64,000 bases of DNA from Pseudarthrobacter sp. IC2-21 (GCF_034048115.1 NZ_CP139145.1:124001-188000), one strand, 5' to 3'; shown: positions 36,948 to 46,667, counted from the stretch's first letter. The notes: a model not told the origin generated them from the sequence alone. Numbers and translations are program-made.

Positions 36948-38707
36948 TGCGTAAGGTCCTGATCGCCAACCGCGGAGAAATCGCCGTCCGCATTGCCCGT
37001 GCCTGCGAGGACGCCGGGCTCGAATCCGTGGCCGTCTACGCGGACGTGGACGCCGACGCCATGCACGTCTCCGCCGCCACGGAGGCCTACAGCCTGGGCG
37101 GCAACGCGCCGTCGGACACCTATCTGAGCATCCCCAACCTCCTGCGCGTGGCGGCGAAGTCCGGCGCGGACGCCGTGCACCCCGGCTACGGCTTCCTGTC
37201 CGAGAACGCGGATTTCGCCCAAGCGGTCCTGGACGCCGGCCTGACCTGGATCGGCCCCGGCCCGGAGGCCATCCGGCAGCTGGGCAACAAGATCACGGCC
37301 CGCGAGATCGCCGTCCGCGCCGGCGCCCCGCTGGTTGCCGGCAGCGACGGTCCGGTGGCCTCCGCCGCGGAAGCGCGGGCCTTCGCCGAAGAACACGGCC
37401 TGCCCGTCGCCATCAAAGCAGCCTTCGGCGGCGGCGGCCGCGGGCTGAAAGTAGTCCGCGAAATGGACCAGATCGAGGAGTCCTTCGACTCCGCGGTCCG
37501 GGAAGCCGTGGTGGCTTTCGGCCGCGGCGAATGCTTCGTGGAGCGTTACCTGGACCGGCCGCGGCACGTGGAAGCACAGGTGCTGGCGGACCAGCACGGC
37601 AACGTGATGGTGGTGGGTACGCGCGACTGCTCGCTGCAGCGCCGGCACCAGAAGCTGGTGGAGGAGGCGCCCGCGCCGTTCCTATCCGGGGAACAGACCC
37701 GGCAAATTTACGACGCCGCCAAGGCAGTGTGCCGCGAAGCCGGCTACACGGGGGCCGGGACGGTCGAATTCCTGGTGGCCGCCGATGGCACCGTCGCGTT
37801 CCTTGAGGTGAACACCCGGCTGCAGGTGGAACACCCCATCACCGAGGAGACCACCGGCGTGGACCTGGTGCAGGAGCAGGTCCGGATCGCTGCGGGCGAG
37901 CCCCTTCGCCTCACCACTGATCCGGAACCGCGCGGCCATTCATTCGAATTCCGGCTCAACGCAGAGGATGTGGGCCGCGGCTTCCTGCCCTCGCCCGGAA
38001 CCATCGCCACGTTCAGCGGCCCCACCGGTCCCGGCATCCGGCTGGATTCCGGCGTCCGGTCCGGATCCATCGTGGCGCCGCAGTTCGATTCGCTGCTGGC
38101 CAAGCTGATCGTCACCGGCGCGGACAGGCCGCAGGCGCTCCGCCGGGCCCGCCGGGCCCTCGCAGAAATGGAAATCACCGGCGTGGCCACCGTCCTGCCC
38201 TTTCACCGCGCCGTGGTGGCGGCGCCGGACTTCACGTCGGAAACCGCTTTGGGGATCCACACGCGCTGGATCGAGACGGACTTCGCGGACTCCATCGCGG
38301 CGGATCCGGAGTTCGGCACGTCCGTCCCGGACGGTGCGCGGCGCACCATCACCGTTGACGTCGATGGCCGGCGCCTCGCCGTCGGGCTTCCCGCCGCCCT
38401 GTTGGACGGCTGGGCGCGGTCCGGTGCGCGCGTTCCGGCCGGGGTTTCCATGGAAGACGAGCACGACGGCGGCGCCGAGGCGGGTGCCGCCCAGCCCGGC
38501 GAGCTGCGGGCGGGCATGGCCGGAACGGTCGTGAAGTGGCTGGTGGAGCCGGGCGCCGAAGTGGCTGCCGGGGATCCGGTGGTGGTGCTGGAGGCCATGA
38601 AAATGGAGACCCAGGTTGCCGCGCACAGGGACGGGACCCTGACGGACGTGCGGGCTCTAGCCGGCGGAGTTGTCGGCGCGGGGGCCGTGTTGGCGCTGAT
38701 CGAATAG
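36947..38707 (+). CDS. Biotin carboxylase fused to biotin carboxyl carrier domain
   Basis: 586 residues. The biotin carboxylase part (1-450) has [32 protein letters not shown], an ATP-grasp glycine loop [11 protein letters not shown] and [18 protein letters not shown]. The C-terminal carrier domain has EAMKMETQ, where the lysine takes biotin. It is coupled to pxpBC by a one-base overlap. Carboxylase subunits commonly accompany pxp genes, though their part in oxoproline breakdown is unclear to me. No carboxyltransferase subunit is nearby, so it must borrow one or act with PxpBC. Confidence 0.88.
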   Translation: MRKVLIANRGEIAVRIARACEDAGLESVAVYADVDADAMHVSAATEAYSLGGNAPSDTYLSIPNLLRVAAKSGADAVHPGYGFLSENADFAQAVLDAGLTWIGPGPEAIRQLGNKITAREIAVRAGAPLVAGSDGPVASAAEARAFAEEHGLPVAIKAAFGGGGRGLKVVREMDQIEESFDSAVREAVVAFGRGECFVERYLDRPRHVEAQVLADQHGNVMVVGTRDCSLQRRHQKLVEEAPAPFLSGEQTRQIYDAAKAVCREAGYTGAGTVEFLVAADGTVAFLEVNTRLQVEHPITEETTGVDLVQEQVRIAAGEPLRLTTDPEPRGHSFEFRLNAEDVGRGFLPSPGTIATFSGPTGPGIRLDSGVRSGSIVAPQFDSLLAKLIVTGADRPQALRRARRALAEMEITGVATVLPFHRAVVAAPDFTSETALGIHTRWIETDFADSIAADPEFGTSVPDGARRTITVDVDGRRLAVGLPAALLDGWARSGARVPAGVSMEDEHDGGAEAGAAQPGELRAGMAGTVVKWLVEPGAEVAAGDPVVVLEAMKMETQVAAHRDGTLTDVRALAGGVVGAGAVLALIE

Positions 38708-38756
38708 ACAGGTTCCCGCGCTCATCGGAAATTCCCGCGCCAAGCGGAGAAAGGAA

Positions 38757-38786
38757 AGTCCGGCCGGGAGAAATTCCGGCCGGACT
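38757..38786 (+). terminator. Terminator of the pxp operon
   Basis: AGTCCGGCCGG (38757-38767) pairs perfectly with CCGGCCGGACT (38776-38786) around an 8-base loop. It lies 50 bases after the carboxylase stop and before the convergent small gene. Confidence 0.7.
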
Positions 38787-38808
38787 CCTGCTGATGCTGT
38801 GAAAAGTC

Positions 38809-39030
38809 TTAGTCGGTGTGGTTGGACAATGCCACCAGGACACCGGCAAGGGCAAAGTACTTGTTGCTGCCGAGGTCCTTGACGGTCTTGATGCCCATTC
38901 CGGCGAGGAGTTCGTCGTGCTTCTCCGTCAGGCCGGCCAGCGCCGACGGCGGGGCATCAAGGATTTCCTTCAGGCTCTTGCCCTCGTAGTCCTTGTCGAG
39001 TTTCTTGCCCAGTTCAATTGATACGGCCAT
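38809..39030 (-). CDS. Small conserved-looking hypothetical protein
   Basis: 73 residues from ATG 39030, which has AAAGGA at good distance. The farther start at 39105 gives an implausible Arg/Cys leader. The C-terminal half, ALAGLTEKHDELLAGMGIKTVKDLGSNKYFALAGVLVALS, resembles a helix-hairpin-helix or small helical bundle. It is soluble with no membrane segment, monocistronic and convergent with the pxp operon. I cannot assign a function; DNA or protein binding is possible. Confidence 0.65.
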   Translation of the reverse strand: MAVSIELGKKLDKDYEGKSLKEILDAPPSALAGLTEKHDELLAGMGIKTVKDLGSNKYFALAGVLVALSNHTD

Positions 39031-39258
39031 GATCATCCTTTGCTCGAACGAACCTTGAAGTCGGCAATCCAGGCGCGGAATGCTCCGGATTGCCATGCCG
39101 CCCACAGTGCCCCGGCGCCATAGTGGCTACGCTATCCCAGCTGTGGGCGCGCGGGGAGTTTTTGGGACTGGTTTTTTGTGGCCGGAATGGGGGCAGAATG
39201 CTTCCGCTGAGTGGGAGCTTAGGTTGCCACCGGCGCCGTGACGGAACAAGGTTGCAGC

Positions 39259-40005
39259 ATGACCAAGTTGCAGGCAACGGCCAACCACTTTGGAACGGAT
39301 GTCACGGCAGGAATCGAGGCGGAGCCCGATGGTGTCATCACCCTGGCTCCTCATCTTGCTGCCCTGTGGGAGCTGGCGGCGCCATTTCTTGACGTGCGGA
39401 ACAATGACGCCCACACGCTGTACGCCTTCGGCCTGGCCAGCGCACTGCTGGACGCGCACCCCGAAGCGGATGCCGCCGTCGTGCTTCCCGCGATCATGCT
39501 GCACGACATCGGCTGGTCCCAGGTGCCGCCGTCGGAGGTCCTGGCGGCGATCGCGCCGGGAGGCGGCAGGCCGGACCTCGTGCTGCTGCATGAGAAAGAG
39601 GGCGCCAGGCTCGGGGCGGAGCTTCTCGGGAAGTCCGGCTACGATGCCGCGAAAATCCCGGCGATTCTGGACATCATTGACGGCCACGACTCCCGCCGTG
39701 AAGCACTCTCCATCGAGGACGCCATCGTCAAGGACGCCGACAAAACGTGGCGGCTCAGTCCACACGGCATCGACACGGTGATGGACTGGTTCGGCCTGGA
39801 CCGGGGGCAGGCGCTCCGGCTGTGCAGCCAACGCGTGCACGGCCACCTGTTCACGGACGAGGCGAAAGCCATGGCACGGGCGCTGTCGGCGCTGGAATCG
39901 GTCACCGCGTGGCCGCAGCGCCAACAACTGCTCAAGGCCGGACCGAACGCCGGACAGAACGCCGGCACGAACTCCGGCGGGGACGACGGCCCCGCCTCCA
40001 TCTAG
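39259..40005 (+). CDS. HD-domain hydrolase, paralogue of the CreD-like protein
   Basis: 248 residues. ATG 39259 has AAGG seven bases upstream. HD-superfamily metal motifs are MLHDIGW near 82 and IIDGHDSRREALSIEDAIVKDADKTWR near 140-166. The same blocks occur in the HD protein at 52209 (LLHDTGW; IIDGHDTRPVARSLEDALMRDADRLWR), so the two are paralogues. By that likeness it may be a phosphohydrolase acting on an aryl phosphate. An IclR regulator follows after 48 bases, forming a probable operon. Confidence 0.8.
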   Translation: MTKLQATANHFGTDVTAGIEAEPDGVITLAPHLAALWELAAPFLDVRNNDAHTLYAFGLASALLDAHPEADAAVVLPAIMLHDIGWSQVPPSEVLAAIAPGGGRPDLVLLHEKEGARLGAELLGKSGYDAAKIPAILDIIDGHDSRREALSIEDAIVKDADKTWRLSPHGIDTVMDWFGLDRGQALRLCSQRVHGHLFTDEAKAMARALSALESVTAWPQRQQLLKAGPNAGQNAGTNSGGDDGPASI

Positions 40006-40053
40006 ACTCGAATCCGGACACTGGCAGGCGCGTCCGGAAACGAGGAGGTCCCC

Positions 40054-40848
40054 ATGGCCGGCGGCAGCCGCGAGCCCGGACGCACAGTGACGTCCAAGGT
40101 GCTGGCCATACTGGAGGCCTTTGAGACCTCCCGCGGCGCCCTGAGCCTGACCGATATCGCGGAGAAATCCGGGTTGCCGCTCAGCACGACGCACCGGCTG
40201 GTCAATGAACTGACGGACTGGGGCTTCCTCTCACGGGAGCCAAACGGACGCTACCAGCTCGGCATCCGGCTGTGGGAACTCGCCCAGAACACCGGACGCC
40301 AGTTGCGTGACGCCGCCCAGCCCTACGTGCAGGACCTGTTTTCCCTCACGGGCGAGACCGCACACCTGGCGGTACGGGCCGGCCATGAAGTCCTCTACAT
40401 TGACCGCGTTTACGGCTCGAAACGCGTGCCCCGGGCCTCCCGCGTGGGAGGCCGTCTCCCGATGCACGCGACCGCCGTCGGGAAGGTCATTCTGGCATTC
40501 GAGGACGACTGGGTCCGCGACGCCTATCTGAACCGGGACCTCGAACGGCCTACCGCGCACACGCATATCGACCCGCGGCGGTTCGCCGAAGAGCTCACCC
40601 AGATCCGGGCGCAGGGTTACGCCACCACCCTGGAGGAAGTGCGGCTGGGCTCATGCTCCATCGCCGTCCCCGTGTTCCATACGGGCCGGATCGGTGCCGG
40701 TCTCGGCCTGGTGCTGCCCAGCTCGCACGCGTCCACCATGACCCGGCATCTTCCGGTCCTGAAGGGGATCTCCGCTCAGATTGAGCGGGCCACCGCACGG
40801 ATTCCGCTGGAGACGCTGATCGGCGTGCACCGCGGCCCGCGGACCTGA
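40054..40848 (+). CDS. IclR-family regulator
   Basis: 264 residues. N-terminal winged HTH at about 8-70: TVTSKVLAILEAFETSRGALSLTDIAEKSGLPLSTTHRLV. The IclR effector domain has LPMHATAVGKVILAF near 135 and SIAVPVFHTGRIGAGLGLVLP near 205. GAGGAGG precedes the ATG. IclR proteins usually control aromatic or acid catabolism. The upstream HD gene, like that of the cre operon, makes it a candidate regulator of the cre cluster, but no shared operator was established. Confidence 0.85.
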   Translation: MAGGSREPGRTVTSKVLAILEAFETSRGALSLTDIAEKSGLPLSTTHRLVNELTDWGFLSREPNGRYQLGIRLWELAQNTGRQLRDAAQPYVQDLFSLTGETAHLAVRAGHEVLYIDRVYGSKRVPRASRVGGRLPMHATAVGKVILAFEDDWVRDAYLNRDLERPTAHTHIDPRRFAEELTQIRAQGYATTLEEVRLGSCSIAVPVFHTGRIGAGLGLVLPSSHASTMTRHLPVLKGISAQIERATARIPLETLIGVHRGPRT

Positions 40849-40875
40849 ACCGCTTGCAGGCGGTGCCAGTTAACC

Positions 40876-40910
40876 CAGGCAGCCCCAGGATGTGGTCCCG
40901 GGGCTGCCTG
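40876..40910. terminator. Bidirectional terminator between iclR and adh genes
   Basis: CAGGCAGCCCC (40876-40886) pairs with GGGGCTGCCTG (40900-40910), an 11-base perfect stem between two convergent genes. Confidence 0.75.
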
Positions 40911-40934
40911 TATTAAGCGGTGAAACTTCGTCGA

Positions 40935-41978
40935 TTACGAGAGCGTCGACGTATCAATCACGAAGCGGTAGCGGACGTCCGAAGCGAGGACTCGTTCGTA
41001 CGCTTCGTTGATCTTGCCGGCCGGGATGACCTCGATCTCGGCGCCCAGGTGGTGCTCGGCGCAGAAGTCGAGCATTTCCTGGGTCTCGCGGATGCCGCCG
41101 ATCATGGAACCGGCGAAGGAGCGGCGGCCGCCGATGAGGGCAAATGCGTTCACGGGAAGCGGCTCGGCCGGGGCGCCGACGTTCACCATGGCACCGTCGA
41201 GGGACAGCAGCTGCAGGTAGGAGCTGATGTCGATCGAGGCGCTGACCGTGTTGATGATCAGGTCGAAGCTGCCCGCCAGGTCCGTGAAAGTGGCCTCGTC
41301 GCTGGTGGCGTAGTAGTGGTCCGCTCCCAGCTTCAGTCCGTCCTCCTGCTTTTTCAGCGACTGCGACAGGACACTGACCTCAGCGCCCATGGCGTGCGCG
41401 AGCTTGACGGCCATGTGGCCGAGCCCGCCGAGGCCGACGACGGCGACCTTCTTGCCGGGACCGGCACCCCAGTGCCGCAAGGGGGAGTACGTGGTGACGC
41501 CCGCGCACAAAAGGGGAGCGGCGACGTCGAGCTCTATGCCTTCGGGGATGCTGACCACGAAGTTTTCGGTGACGACGACGTGGGTGGAGTAGCCGCCCTG
41601 GGTGATGGTGCCGTCGCGGTCCACGGCGCCGTAGGTGCCGGTGTTTCCGGCGAGGCAGTACTGCTCCTCGCCCTTCTTGCAGTTGACGCATTCGCCGCAG
41701 GAATTGACCATGCAGCCGACGCCGACGCGGTCGCCGACGGAGTGCTTGGTGACGGCGGTGCCGACCTCGGTGACGATGCCGGCAATCTCGTGGCCGGGAA
41801 CCAGCGGGTACTGCTGGGGTCCCCACTCACCGCGGACGGTGTGGATGTCCGAGTGGCAGATGCCGGCAAATTTGATCTCGATCAGAACATCGTGCGGGCC
41901 GACGTCGCGGCGTTCGATGGTGGTGGGGACGAGATCTCCGTCAGCGGACGGGGCAGCGTAGGCATGAGCGATAAGCAA
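40935..41978 (-). CDS. Zinc-dependent NAD(P) alcohol dehydrogenase
   Basis: 347 residues of the cinnamyl-alcohol-dehydrogenase-like MDR group. Catalytic zinc motif [15 protein letters not shown] near 40 and GHEIAG near 63. Structural zinc cysteines are in [15 protein letters not shown] near 96-110, with the nucleotide loop [13 protein letters not shown] near 174. It oxidises alcohols or reduces aldehydes. Start choice: AGGAG lies five bases before TTG 41978, giving [14 protein letters not shown]. The longer frame to 42074 begins with a non-family Pro/Arg leader. It is a single gene; broad substrate range is typical. Confidence 0.87.
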   Translation of the reverse strand: MLIAHAYAAPSADGDLVPTTIERRDVGPHDVLIEIKFAGICHSDIHTVRGEWGPQQYPLVPGHEIAGIVTEVGTAVTKHSVGDRVGVGCMVNSCGECVNCKKGEEQYCLAGNTGTYGAVDRDGTITQGGYSTHVVVTENFVVSIPEGIELDVAAPLLCAGVTTYSPLRHWGAGPGKKVAVVGLGGLGHMAVKLAHAMGAEVSVLSQSLKKQEDGLKLGADHYYATSDEATFTDLAGSFDLIINTVSASIDISSYLQLLSLDGAMVNVGAPAEPLPVNAFALIGGRRSFAGSMIGGIRETQEMLDFCAEHHLGAEIEVIPAGKINEAYERVLASDVRYRFVIDTSTLS

Positions 41979-42098
41979 TATTTCTCCTATTGAGAGGGGC
42001 AGACAGCTTTCGGATGGAGCTGCTGGAGTTCGTGGCCGCGGGCGGGTGGCGCCGAGCGGGCACTCTTCCATCAAAGCGCATCCGGCAGTTCTGAGGGA

Positions 42099-42128
42099 GG
42101 CCCTGCCTTGAGGGGTACTGGCAGGGCC
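42099..42128 (-). terminator. Terminator of the MmyB-like regulator gene
   Basis: GGCCCTGCC (42099-42107) pairs with GGCAGGGCC (42120-42128), just past the regulator's stop in its reading direction. Confidence 0.6.
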
Positions 42129-42155
42129 CCCCTCGGTGAACCCGTACCTGGCGCC

Positions 42156-43046
42156 TTACAGGTTCCGGGCTGGCATCTTTGCGGTCTGCACGATGTTTTC
42201 CGTGGCGGCCCAGGAGGCGAGGAGTTTGAGGGCTTCCTCCGAGGGGCTGCCGGGCACGGCGGGGTAGACCGTCAGGGTGTGGCCGGGGTCCTCGTCCAGT
42301 TCCAGGACCTGGTAGTCCAGTTCCAGGAGCCCCACCACCGGGTGCTGAAACAACTTGGTGCCGGAGTAGTGGCGTCTGACATTGTGCGCTGCCCAGCGGG
42401 TGCGGAAGTCGTCGCTGCGCATGGAGAGTTCGCCCACGAGTTCGGCGATTCCCTTGTCATGCGGATTGCGGCCTGCTTCGCGGCGGAGGATGGCCACATT
42501 GGCGCTGGCGGCGCTGTTCCAGTCGGTATAGAAGTTGTGCGACCGCGGGTCCAGGAAGATGAACCGCGAGTGGTTCCCCGGCCGCGTCGCACCGCGGTAC
42601 ATGTCAGCGTAGAGGGCGTAGCACAGGGTGTTGGCGGCCACGATGTCCAGCCGGTTGTTGCCGATGAACGCGGGTGCGCCGGTGATGGCATCCAGCAGGT
42701 GCTGCAGCACGGGACGGACCCCGCGGCCTGTGGTGTTTGCCGGGCTGCGCTTGCGGCCGGAGGTCGCGGCCGCGCGTGCCAGGTCGTAGAGGTGATCATG
42801 CTCGGCGCGGTCCAGTTCCAGCGCGCCGGCGATCGAGTCGAGGACGCTGTCCGAGACGCCCGCGAGGTTCCCCCGTTCGAGGCGGGTGTAGTACTCCACG
42901 CTGACGCCCGCGAGGCGTGCGACTTCTTCGCGCCGCAGTCCGGGGACGCGGCGCCGGCCGCCGTAGGGTTCCAGGCCTGCCTGTTCCGGGGTGATGCGGG
43001 CACGGCGCGAGGACAGGAACTGCCGTACCTCTGCTCGGTTATCCAT
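42156..43046 (-). CDS. Xre-family regulator with MmyB-like ligand domain
   Basis: 296 residues. The N-terminal HTH (RVPGLRREEVARLAGVSVEYYTRLERGN) is at about 33-60. The C-terminal MmyB-type PAS-like domain follows (NRLDIVAANTLCYALYADM, then RFIFLDPRSHNFYTDW). This group, common in actinobacteria, is thought to bind fatty-acid-like ligands. It lies upstream of, and in the same direction as, the alcohol dehydrogenase, separated by a terminator. It may control that dehydrogenase, which is the usual neighbour type (inference). Confidence 0.85.
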   Translation of the reverse strand: MDNRAEVRQFLSSRRARITPEQAGLEPYGGRRRVPGLRREEVARLAGVSVEYYTRLERGNLAGVSDSVLDSIAGALELDRAEHDHLYDLARAAATSGRKRSPANTTGRGVRPVLQHLLDAITGAPAFIGNNRLDIVAANTLCYALYADMYRGATRPGNHSRFIFLDPRSHNFYTDWNSAASANVAILRREAGRNPHDKGIAELVGELSMRSDDFRTRWAAHNVRRHYSGTKLFQHPVVGLLELDYQVLELDEDPGHTLTVYPAVPGSPSEEALKLLASWAATENIVQTAKMPARNL

Positions 43047-43151
43047 GGGACTTCGTTACGGGGAACCCTGATCGGCGTGGGAGGTTCTGCTGGTGCCTTG
43101 TTGCGGGCTTCCGTGGTCCGGGGCCCGCAACGGCGAAACGAGGATTCGCAG

Positions 43152-43298
43152 TCAGACCCGGGACCTGCCTTGAATGAAATGGAAGATCAGCACAACCACT
43201 GCAACAACCAGAAGTATGTGAATAAGGCCGCCGCCGATATTGGCGAGCAGGCCCAAAAGCCAGAGAACTGCGATGATGATGGCTATCCAAAGCAACAT
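43152..43298 (-). CDS. Small lmo0937-like membrane protein
   Basis: 48 residues from ATG 43298 with AAGGAG six bases upstream. Two hydrophobic helices (MLLWIAIIIAVLWLLGLLANIGG and HILLVVAVVVLIFHFIQG) make up nearly the whole protein. It matches the small lmo0937-type family of unknown function, often stress-induced in Gram-positives. The longer frame to 43346 is not supported. Confidence 0.8.
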   Translation of the reverse strand: MLLWIAIIIAVLWLLGLLANIGGGLIHILLVVAVVVLIFHFIQGRSRV

Positions 43299-43438
43299 GG
43301 GACTCTCCTTGGTTTCGCTTGGCCGGGCACTGACCCGGCCTAACACCCACTCGGTATCGCGTGGTGATAATCACCATATTTCAGAAAATGGCTACTGGAT
43401 ACGGCGAAACACTAAGTAGGCTACATAAAATTTATGAG

Positions 43439-44644
43439 TCAAACCCGCCCGCTGATCACCCGGTCACGCCCGGCAAGAATGCCCATCACGGCGAGTACCG
43501 CCATGAGGCCCGCAGTGACAAGGAGCGGAAGCGTCCAGTCTCCGCTGACATCCCGAAGGCCGCCGAACATCACCGGCCCCGCCGCCGCGAGGGCGTAGCC
43601 AACGGACTGTGCCATGCCGGACAAAGACGCTGCCTGCGGGTAATTCACGGTCCGGAGGCTGAACAGCGACAGCGCAATGACAATGAGGCTGCCGCAGCCG
43701 ATTGCCCCCAGCAGGACCCACAGCAGAATGAGGTCCGGCGCAATGGCCAGCCCGAGGAACGTGACGAACGTCAGGGCGCCGCTGACAAAGGACACGAGCC
43801 GCTGGTCCGAACCCCGGTGGAGGATTCCGCCTGCGGCGAGGCTGGCAAAGACGCTGATGAGCAGGAAGATGGACAGATGGATACCGGCAGTCGTGGCCGG
43901 GACGCCGCGGCTTTGTTCGATGGTGGGCAGCCACGCCATGAGGACGTAGAAGGCGATCGACTGCAGCCCCATGAAGGCTGTCACCTGCCAGCCCAGGGCT
44001 GACGCCCAGGGCGACCGGTAGGAGACCTCCTGCCGGGCGGCGTGCGCGGCGCCCGTCGTGTGCCGGCGCAGCCACGGCAAAAGCACCGCCATGGCAAGGA
44101 GGGCCAGTCCCACCCAGATTCCGAGGGCAAGCCGCCAACCTGCCGGGGACGTCTGCGCGACAGGGACGACGACGGCGGCCCCGATTGCGGCGAAGGCCGC
44201 CTGGGTGGCGGTGTAGCTGCCCGTGACCTGGCTGACCCGCATCGGGAAGTCCCGCTTAACGAGCGAGGGCACCAGGACGTTGAGAAAGGCAATGGCCAGG
44301 CCGATCAGTGCGGTGCCTGCCCAGATGAAGCCGGGCACCGGCAAGGAGCGGAGCACGATGCCCGCGGCGAGGAACAGCAGGGAAAGCCACAGTGCCCGGT
44401 CCAGTCCCAGGCGGGAAGCGAAGGCGGGCGCCACCGGCGAAAAGACTGCAAACGCAATGAGCGGCAGGCCTGTGAGGAACCCTGCTGCGGCGCCGGATAA
44501 CTGCAGGTCGCTGCTGATGTTTGCGAGGACCGGTCCCACGCTGACAAAGGACACCCGAAGGTTGACTGCGATGAGCAGAAGGCCGATGAAGGCGAAACCG
44601 AACCTGACAGAGCGGTCCGACGCCTTCCTGGTTGCACCGGTCAT
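43439..44644 (-). CDS. MFS transporter, CynX/NimT type
   Basis: 401 residues, about twelve hydrophobic segments. The beginning FAFIGLLLIAVNLRVSFVSVGPVL and the LTGLPLIAFAVFSPVAP segment are typical of the cyanate permease/2-nitroimidazole transporter group, with NVLVPSLVKRDFP and GSYTATQAAFAAIGAAV further on. The substrate cannot be deduced. It stands alone, with about 205 non-coding bases separating it from the divergent small membrane gene. Confidence 0.83.
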   Translation of the reverse strand: MTGATRKASDRSVRFGFAFIGLLLIAVNLRVSFVSVGPVLANISSDLQLSGAAAGFLTGLPLIAFAVFSPVAPAFASRLGLDRALWLSLLFLAAGIVLRSLPVPGFIWAGTALIGLAIAFLNVLVPSLVKRDFPMRVSQVTGSYTATQAAFAAIGAAVVVPVAQTSPAGWRLALGIWVGLALLAMAVLLPWLRRHTTGAAHAARQEVSYRSPWASALGWQVTAFMGLQSIAFYVLMAWLPTIEQSRGVPATTAGIHLSIFLLISVFASLAAGGILHRGSDQRLVSFVSGALTFVTFLGLAIAPDLILLWVLLGAIGCGSLIVIALSLFSLRTVNYPQAASLSGMAQSVGYALAAAGPVMFGGLRDVSGDWTLPLLVTAGLMAVLAVMGILAGRDRVISGRV

Positions 44645-44849
44645 CGTGCGTTTCTTCCATCCTTTGGGGGTAGGGCGCCCATTGCACCCGTCCGATTCCG
44701 CCCGGTCAGATCAAAGCAGATCAGGCTTTTCGATTTGCCGCCAACATACCGCAAGTCGTCCCGAACTCCCCGTTCCCCGGTGCCGGAGGCGGGGGAGCCC
44801 CGTGGCCACGCCTATGCTTTTCTCAGCACGCGCCACATCTGGGAGACAC

Positions 44850-45239
44850 ATGGATAACAAGACAGCGGTCCTGCTCGTAGCGGACCGGGAGCAGTGGCAG
44901 CGGCAGTTTGCGCGCTACGCCACGATCCGCAAACGCGGAAATGGTTGCATTGGATACCTGCTCGGCGGTCCGCTGGCAGTTACTGCCCTGTACTTAGCCG
45001 GGCGCGTCCTGCCGTTGATCCAGGGAGACATCGCGCCGGGCCATCCCCGCTATGCCGATTACCGCTCCGGAACGGACGCCGGGATCCTGGTCTTTGCTGT
45101 TTTCTTTGTCCTGTACTGCGTTGCGGGCTTCATCTTCGGCCGCTGGCTGCGCAAGACCCACCTCGCGCTGGGCTTCAACGCGGATGGCTCCTTCCGGGAG
45201 GTGCAGCAGGACGTGGCCCGCCACGGCACAACTCCTTAG
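44850..45239 (+). CDS. Small membrane protein, unknown
   Basis: 129 residues from ATG 44850 with GGGAGA upstream. Two membrane segments are evident: GYLLGGPLAVTALYLAGRVLPL near 38 and AGILVFAVFFVLYCVAGFIFGRWL near 85. They are separated by a short polar loop, with charged ends inside. No family is recognised. It lies upstream of the cre-like operon but separated by about 145 bases, so it is probably independent. Confidence 0.65.
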   Translation: MDNKTAVLLVADREQWQRQFARYATIRKRGNGCIGYLLGGPLAVTALYLAGRVLPLIQGDIAPGHPRYADYRSGTDAGILVFAVFFVLYCVAGFIFGRWLRKTHLALGFNADGSFREVQQDVARHGTTP

Positions 45240-45308
45240 GGGGAGAAGTTTCCGCCGGGTCAGGTCACTTCCGTCCAGTGGAAGGCGAGTGTATCCACGC
45301 CGCGGTGA

Positions 45309-45319
45309 TGTGGACCACA
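45309..45319. promoter_or_regulatory. Palindrome upstream of the cre-like operon
   Basis: TGTGG-A-CCACA lies within a wider GTGA...TCAC frame (45305-45326), about 65 bases before the P450 start. It could be an operator for a CRP/GlxR- or IclR-type regulator. No clear promoter hexamers were fixed. Confidence 0.35.
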
Positions 45320-45384
45320 CTGGTCACTAAGAACCCCCGGCCACCCTGACGGTGCCGGGCGGAGCCAAGTCACCAGGAGTCAAG

Positions 45385-46662
45385 ATGTCATCGTCGACAG
45401 AAACGGCTGGCCGCTGTCCCTTCCGGTACGGCGCCGAAGCCCCCGCCGGGCACCACGGCTACGAGCCGTTCCAGATGAAGGATCCCTTCACCGCCTACGC
45501 TGAACTGCGGGCAGAACAGCCTGTCATGTTCGATGAACGCGTTGGCCTGTACGTTGTTTCCCGCTACGACGACATCAAGGCCGTATTCGAAGACTGGGAA
45601 ACCTTCTCCAGTGAAAACGCCCAGGCCCCCATCCGTGAACGCGGAGCCGCTGCCAGGAAGATCATGGAGGACGGCGGCTTCACCGCCTACTCGGGCCTCT
45701 CCGCGCGCCGTCCGCCGGAGCACACCCGCATCCGCGCCGTGGTCCAGAAAGCCTTCACGCCGCGCCGTTACAAGGCGCTGGAACCGTTCATCCGCGAAAA
45801 CGTCGTCACACTCATCGAGAAGATGCTCGCCCGCCCCGAACGCCGCGGCGATCTCGTCAAGGACCTCGCCTACGACGTCCCCACCATCACCATCCTGACC
45901 CTTATCGGCGCGGACGTCTCCCAGGTTGACACTTTTAAGCGCTGGTCCGATTCCCGGGCCGCCATGACCTGGGGCGACCTGACCGATGAGGAACAGATCC
46001 CGCACGCCCACAACCTGGTGGAGTACTGGCAGGAATGCCTCCGCCTGGTCCGCGTGGCACACGAGCAGGGCGGCGACAACCTCACCGGCGACCTGGTCAA
46101 AGCGCAGCAGGAAGGCGCTGAAATCTCGGACCATGAGATCGCGTCCGTCCTTTACAGCCTGCTCTTCGCCGGCCACGAAACCACCACCACCCTGATCTCC
46201 AACGCCCTGCGTGAACTGCTGGCGCGCCCGGAGCAGTGGCAGCAGCTGGTGGCGGACCCCAAGAAGATCCCCGCCGCCATCGACGAGGTCCTCCGCTACG
46301 CGGGCTCCATCGTCGGCTGGCGCCGCAAGGCCCTGAAGGACACCGAAGTGGGCGGCGTCGCCATCCAGGAAGGCTCCCAGTTGCTGCTCCTGATGGGCTC
46401 GGCCAACCGGGACGAAAGCAAGTTCGAAGCCGGCGAGGACTTCGACATCACCCGCCGCAACGCCCGCGAGCACCTCTCGTTCGGCTTCGGCATCCACTAC
46501 TGCCTGGGCAACATGCTCGCCAAGCTCCAGGCCAAGATCGCGCTTGAGGAAGTGGCCCGGCTTGCCCCGGACCTGCAGCTCGACAATCCGGACGGCATCC
46601 CCTTCCGCGAGAACCTCTCCTTCCGCGTCCCCGAGACCGTTCCTGTCAGTTGGAAGGCCTAA
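45385..46662 (+). CDS. creJ: Cytochrome P450 (CreJ-like alkylphenyl-phosphate oxidase)
   Basis: 425 residues. I-helix AGHETT at 262-267, K-helix EVLR at 301-304 and heme loop FGFGIHYCLG at 366-375 with ligand Cys 373. AGGAG lies five bases before ATG 45385. In the C. glutamicum cre pathway CreJ oxidises the methyl group of 4-methylphenyl phosphate, using ferredoxin CreF and reductase CreE. Both are encoded downstream here, and the phosphorylating enzymes follow directly (gap five bases). The assignment rests on the whole operon; a lone P450 would not be assignable. Confidence 0.82.
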   Translation: MSSSTETAGRCPFRYGAEAPAGHHGYEPFQMKDPFTAYAELRAEQPVMFDERVGLYVVSRYDDIKAVFEDWETFSSENAQAPIRERGAAARKIMEDGGFTAYSGLSARRPPEHTRIRAVVQKAFTPRRYKALEPFIRENVVTLIEKMLARPERRGDLVKDLAYDVPTITILTLIGADVSQVDTFKRWSDSRAAMTWGDLTDEEQIPHAHNLVEYWQECLRLVRVAHEQGGDNLTGDLVKAQQEGAEISDHEIASVLYSLLFAGHETTTTLISNALRELLARPEQWQQLVADPKKIPAAIDEVLRYAGSIVGWRRKALKDTEVGGVAIQEGSQLLLLMGSANRDESKFEAGEDFDITRRNAREHLSFGFGIHYCLGNMLAKLQAKIALEEVARLAPDLQLDNPDGIPFRENLSFRVPETVPVSWKA

Positions 46663-46667
46663 CCACC

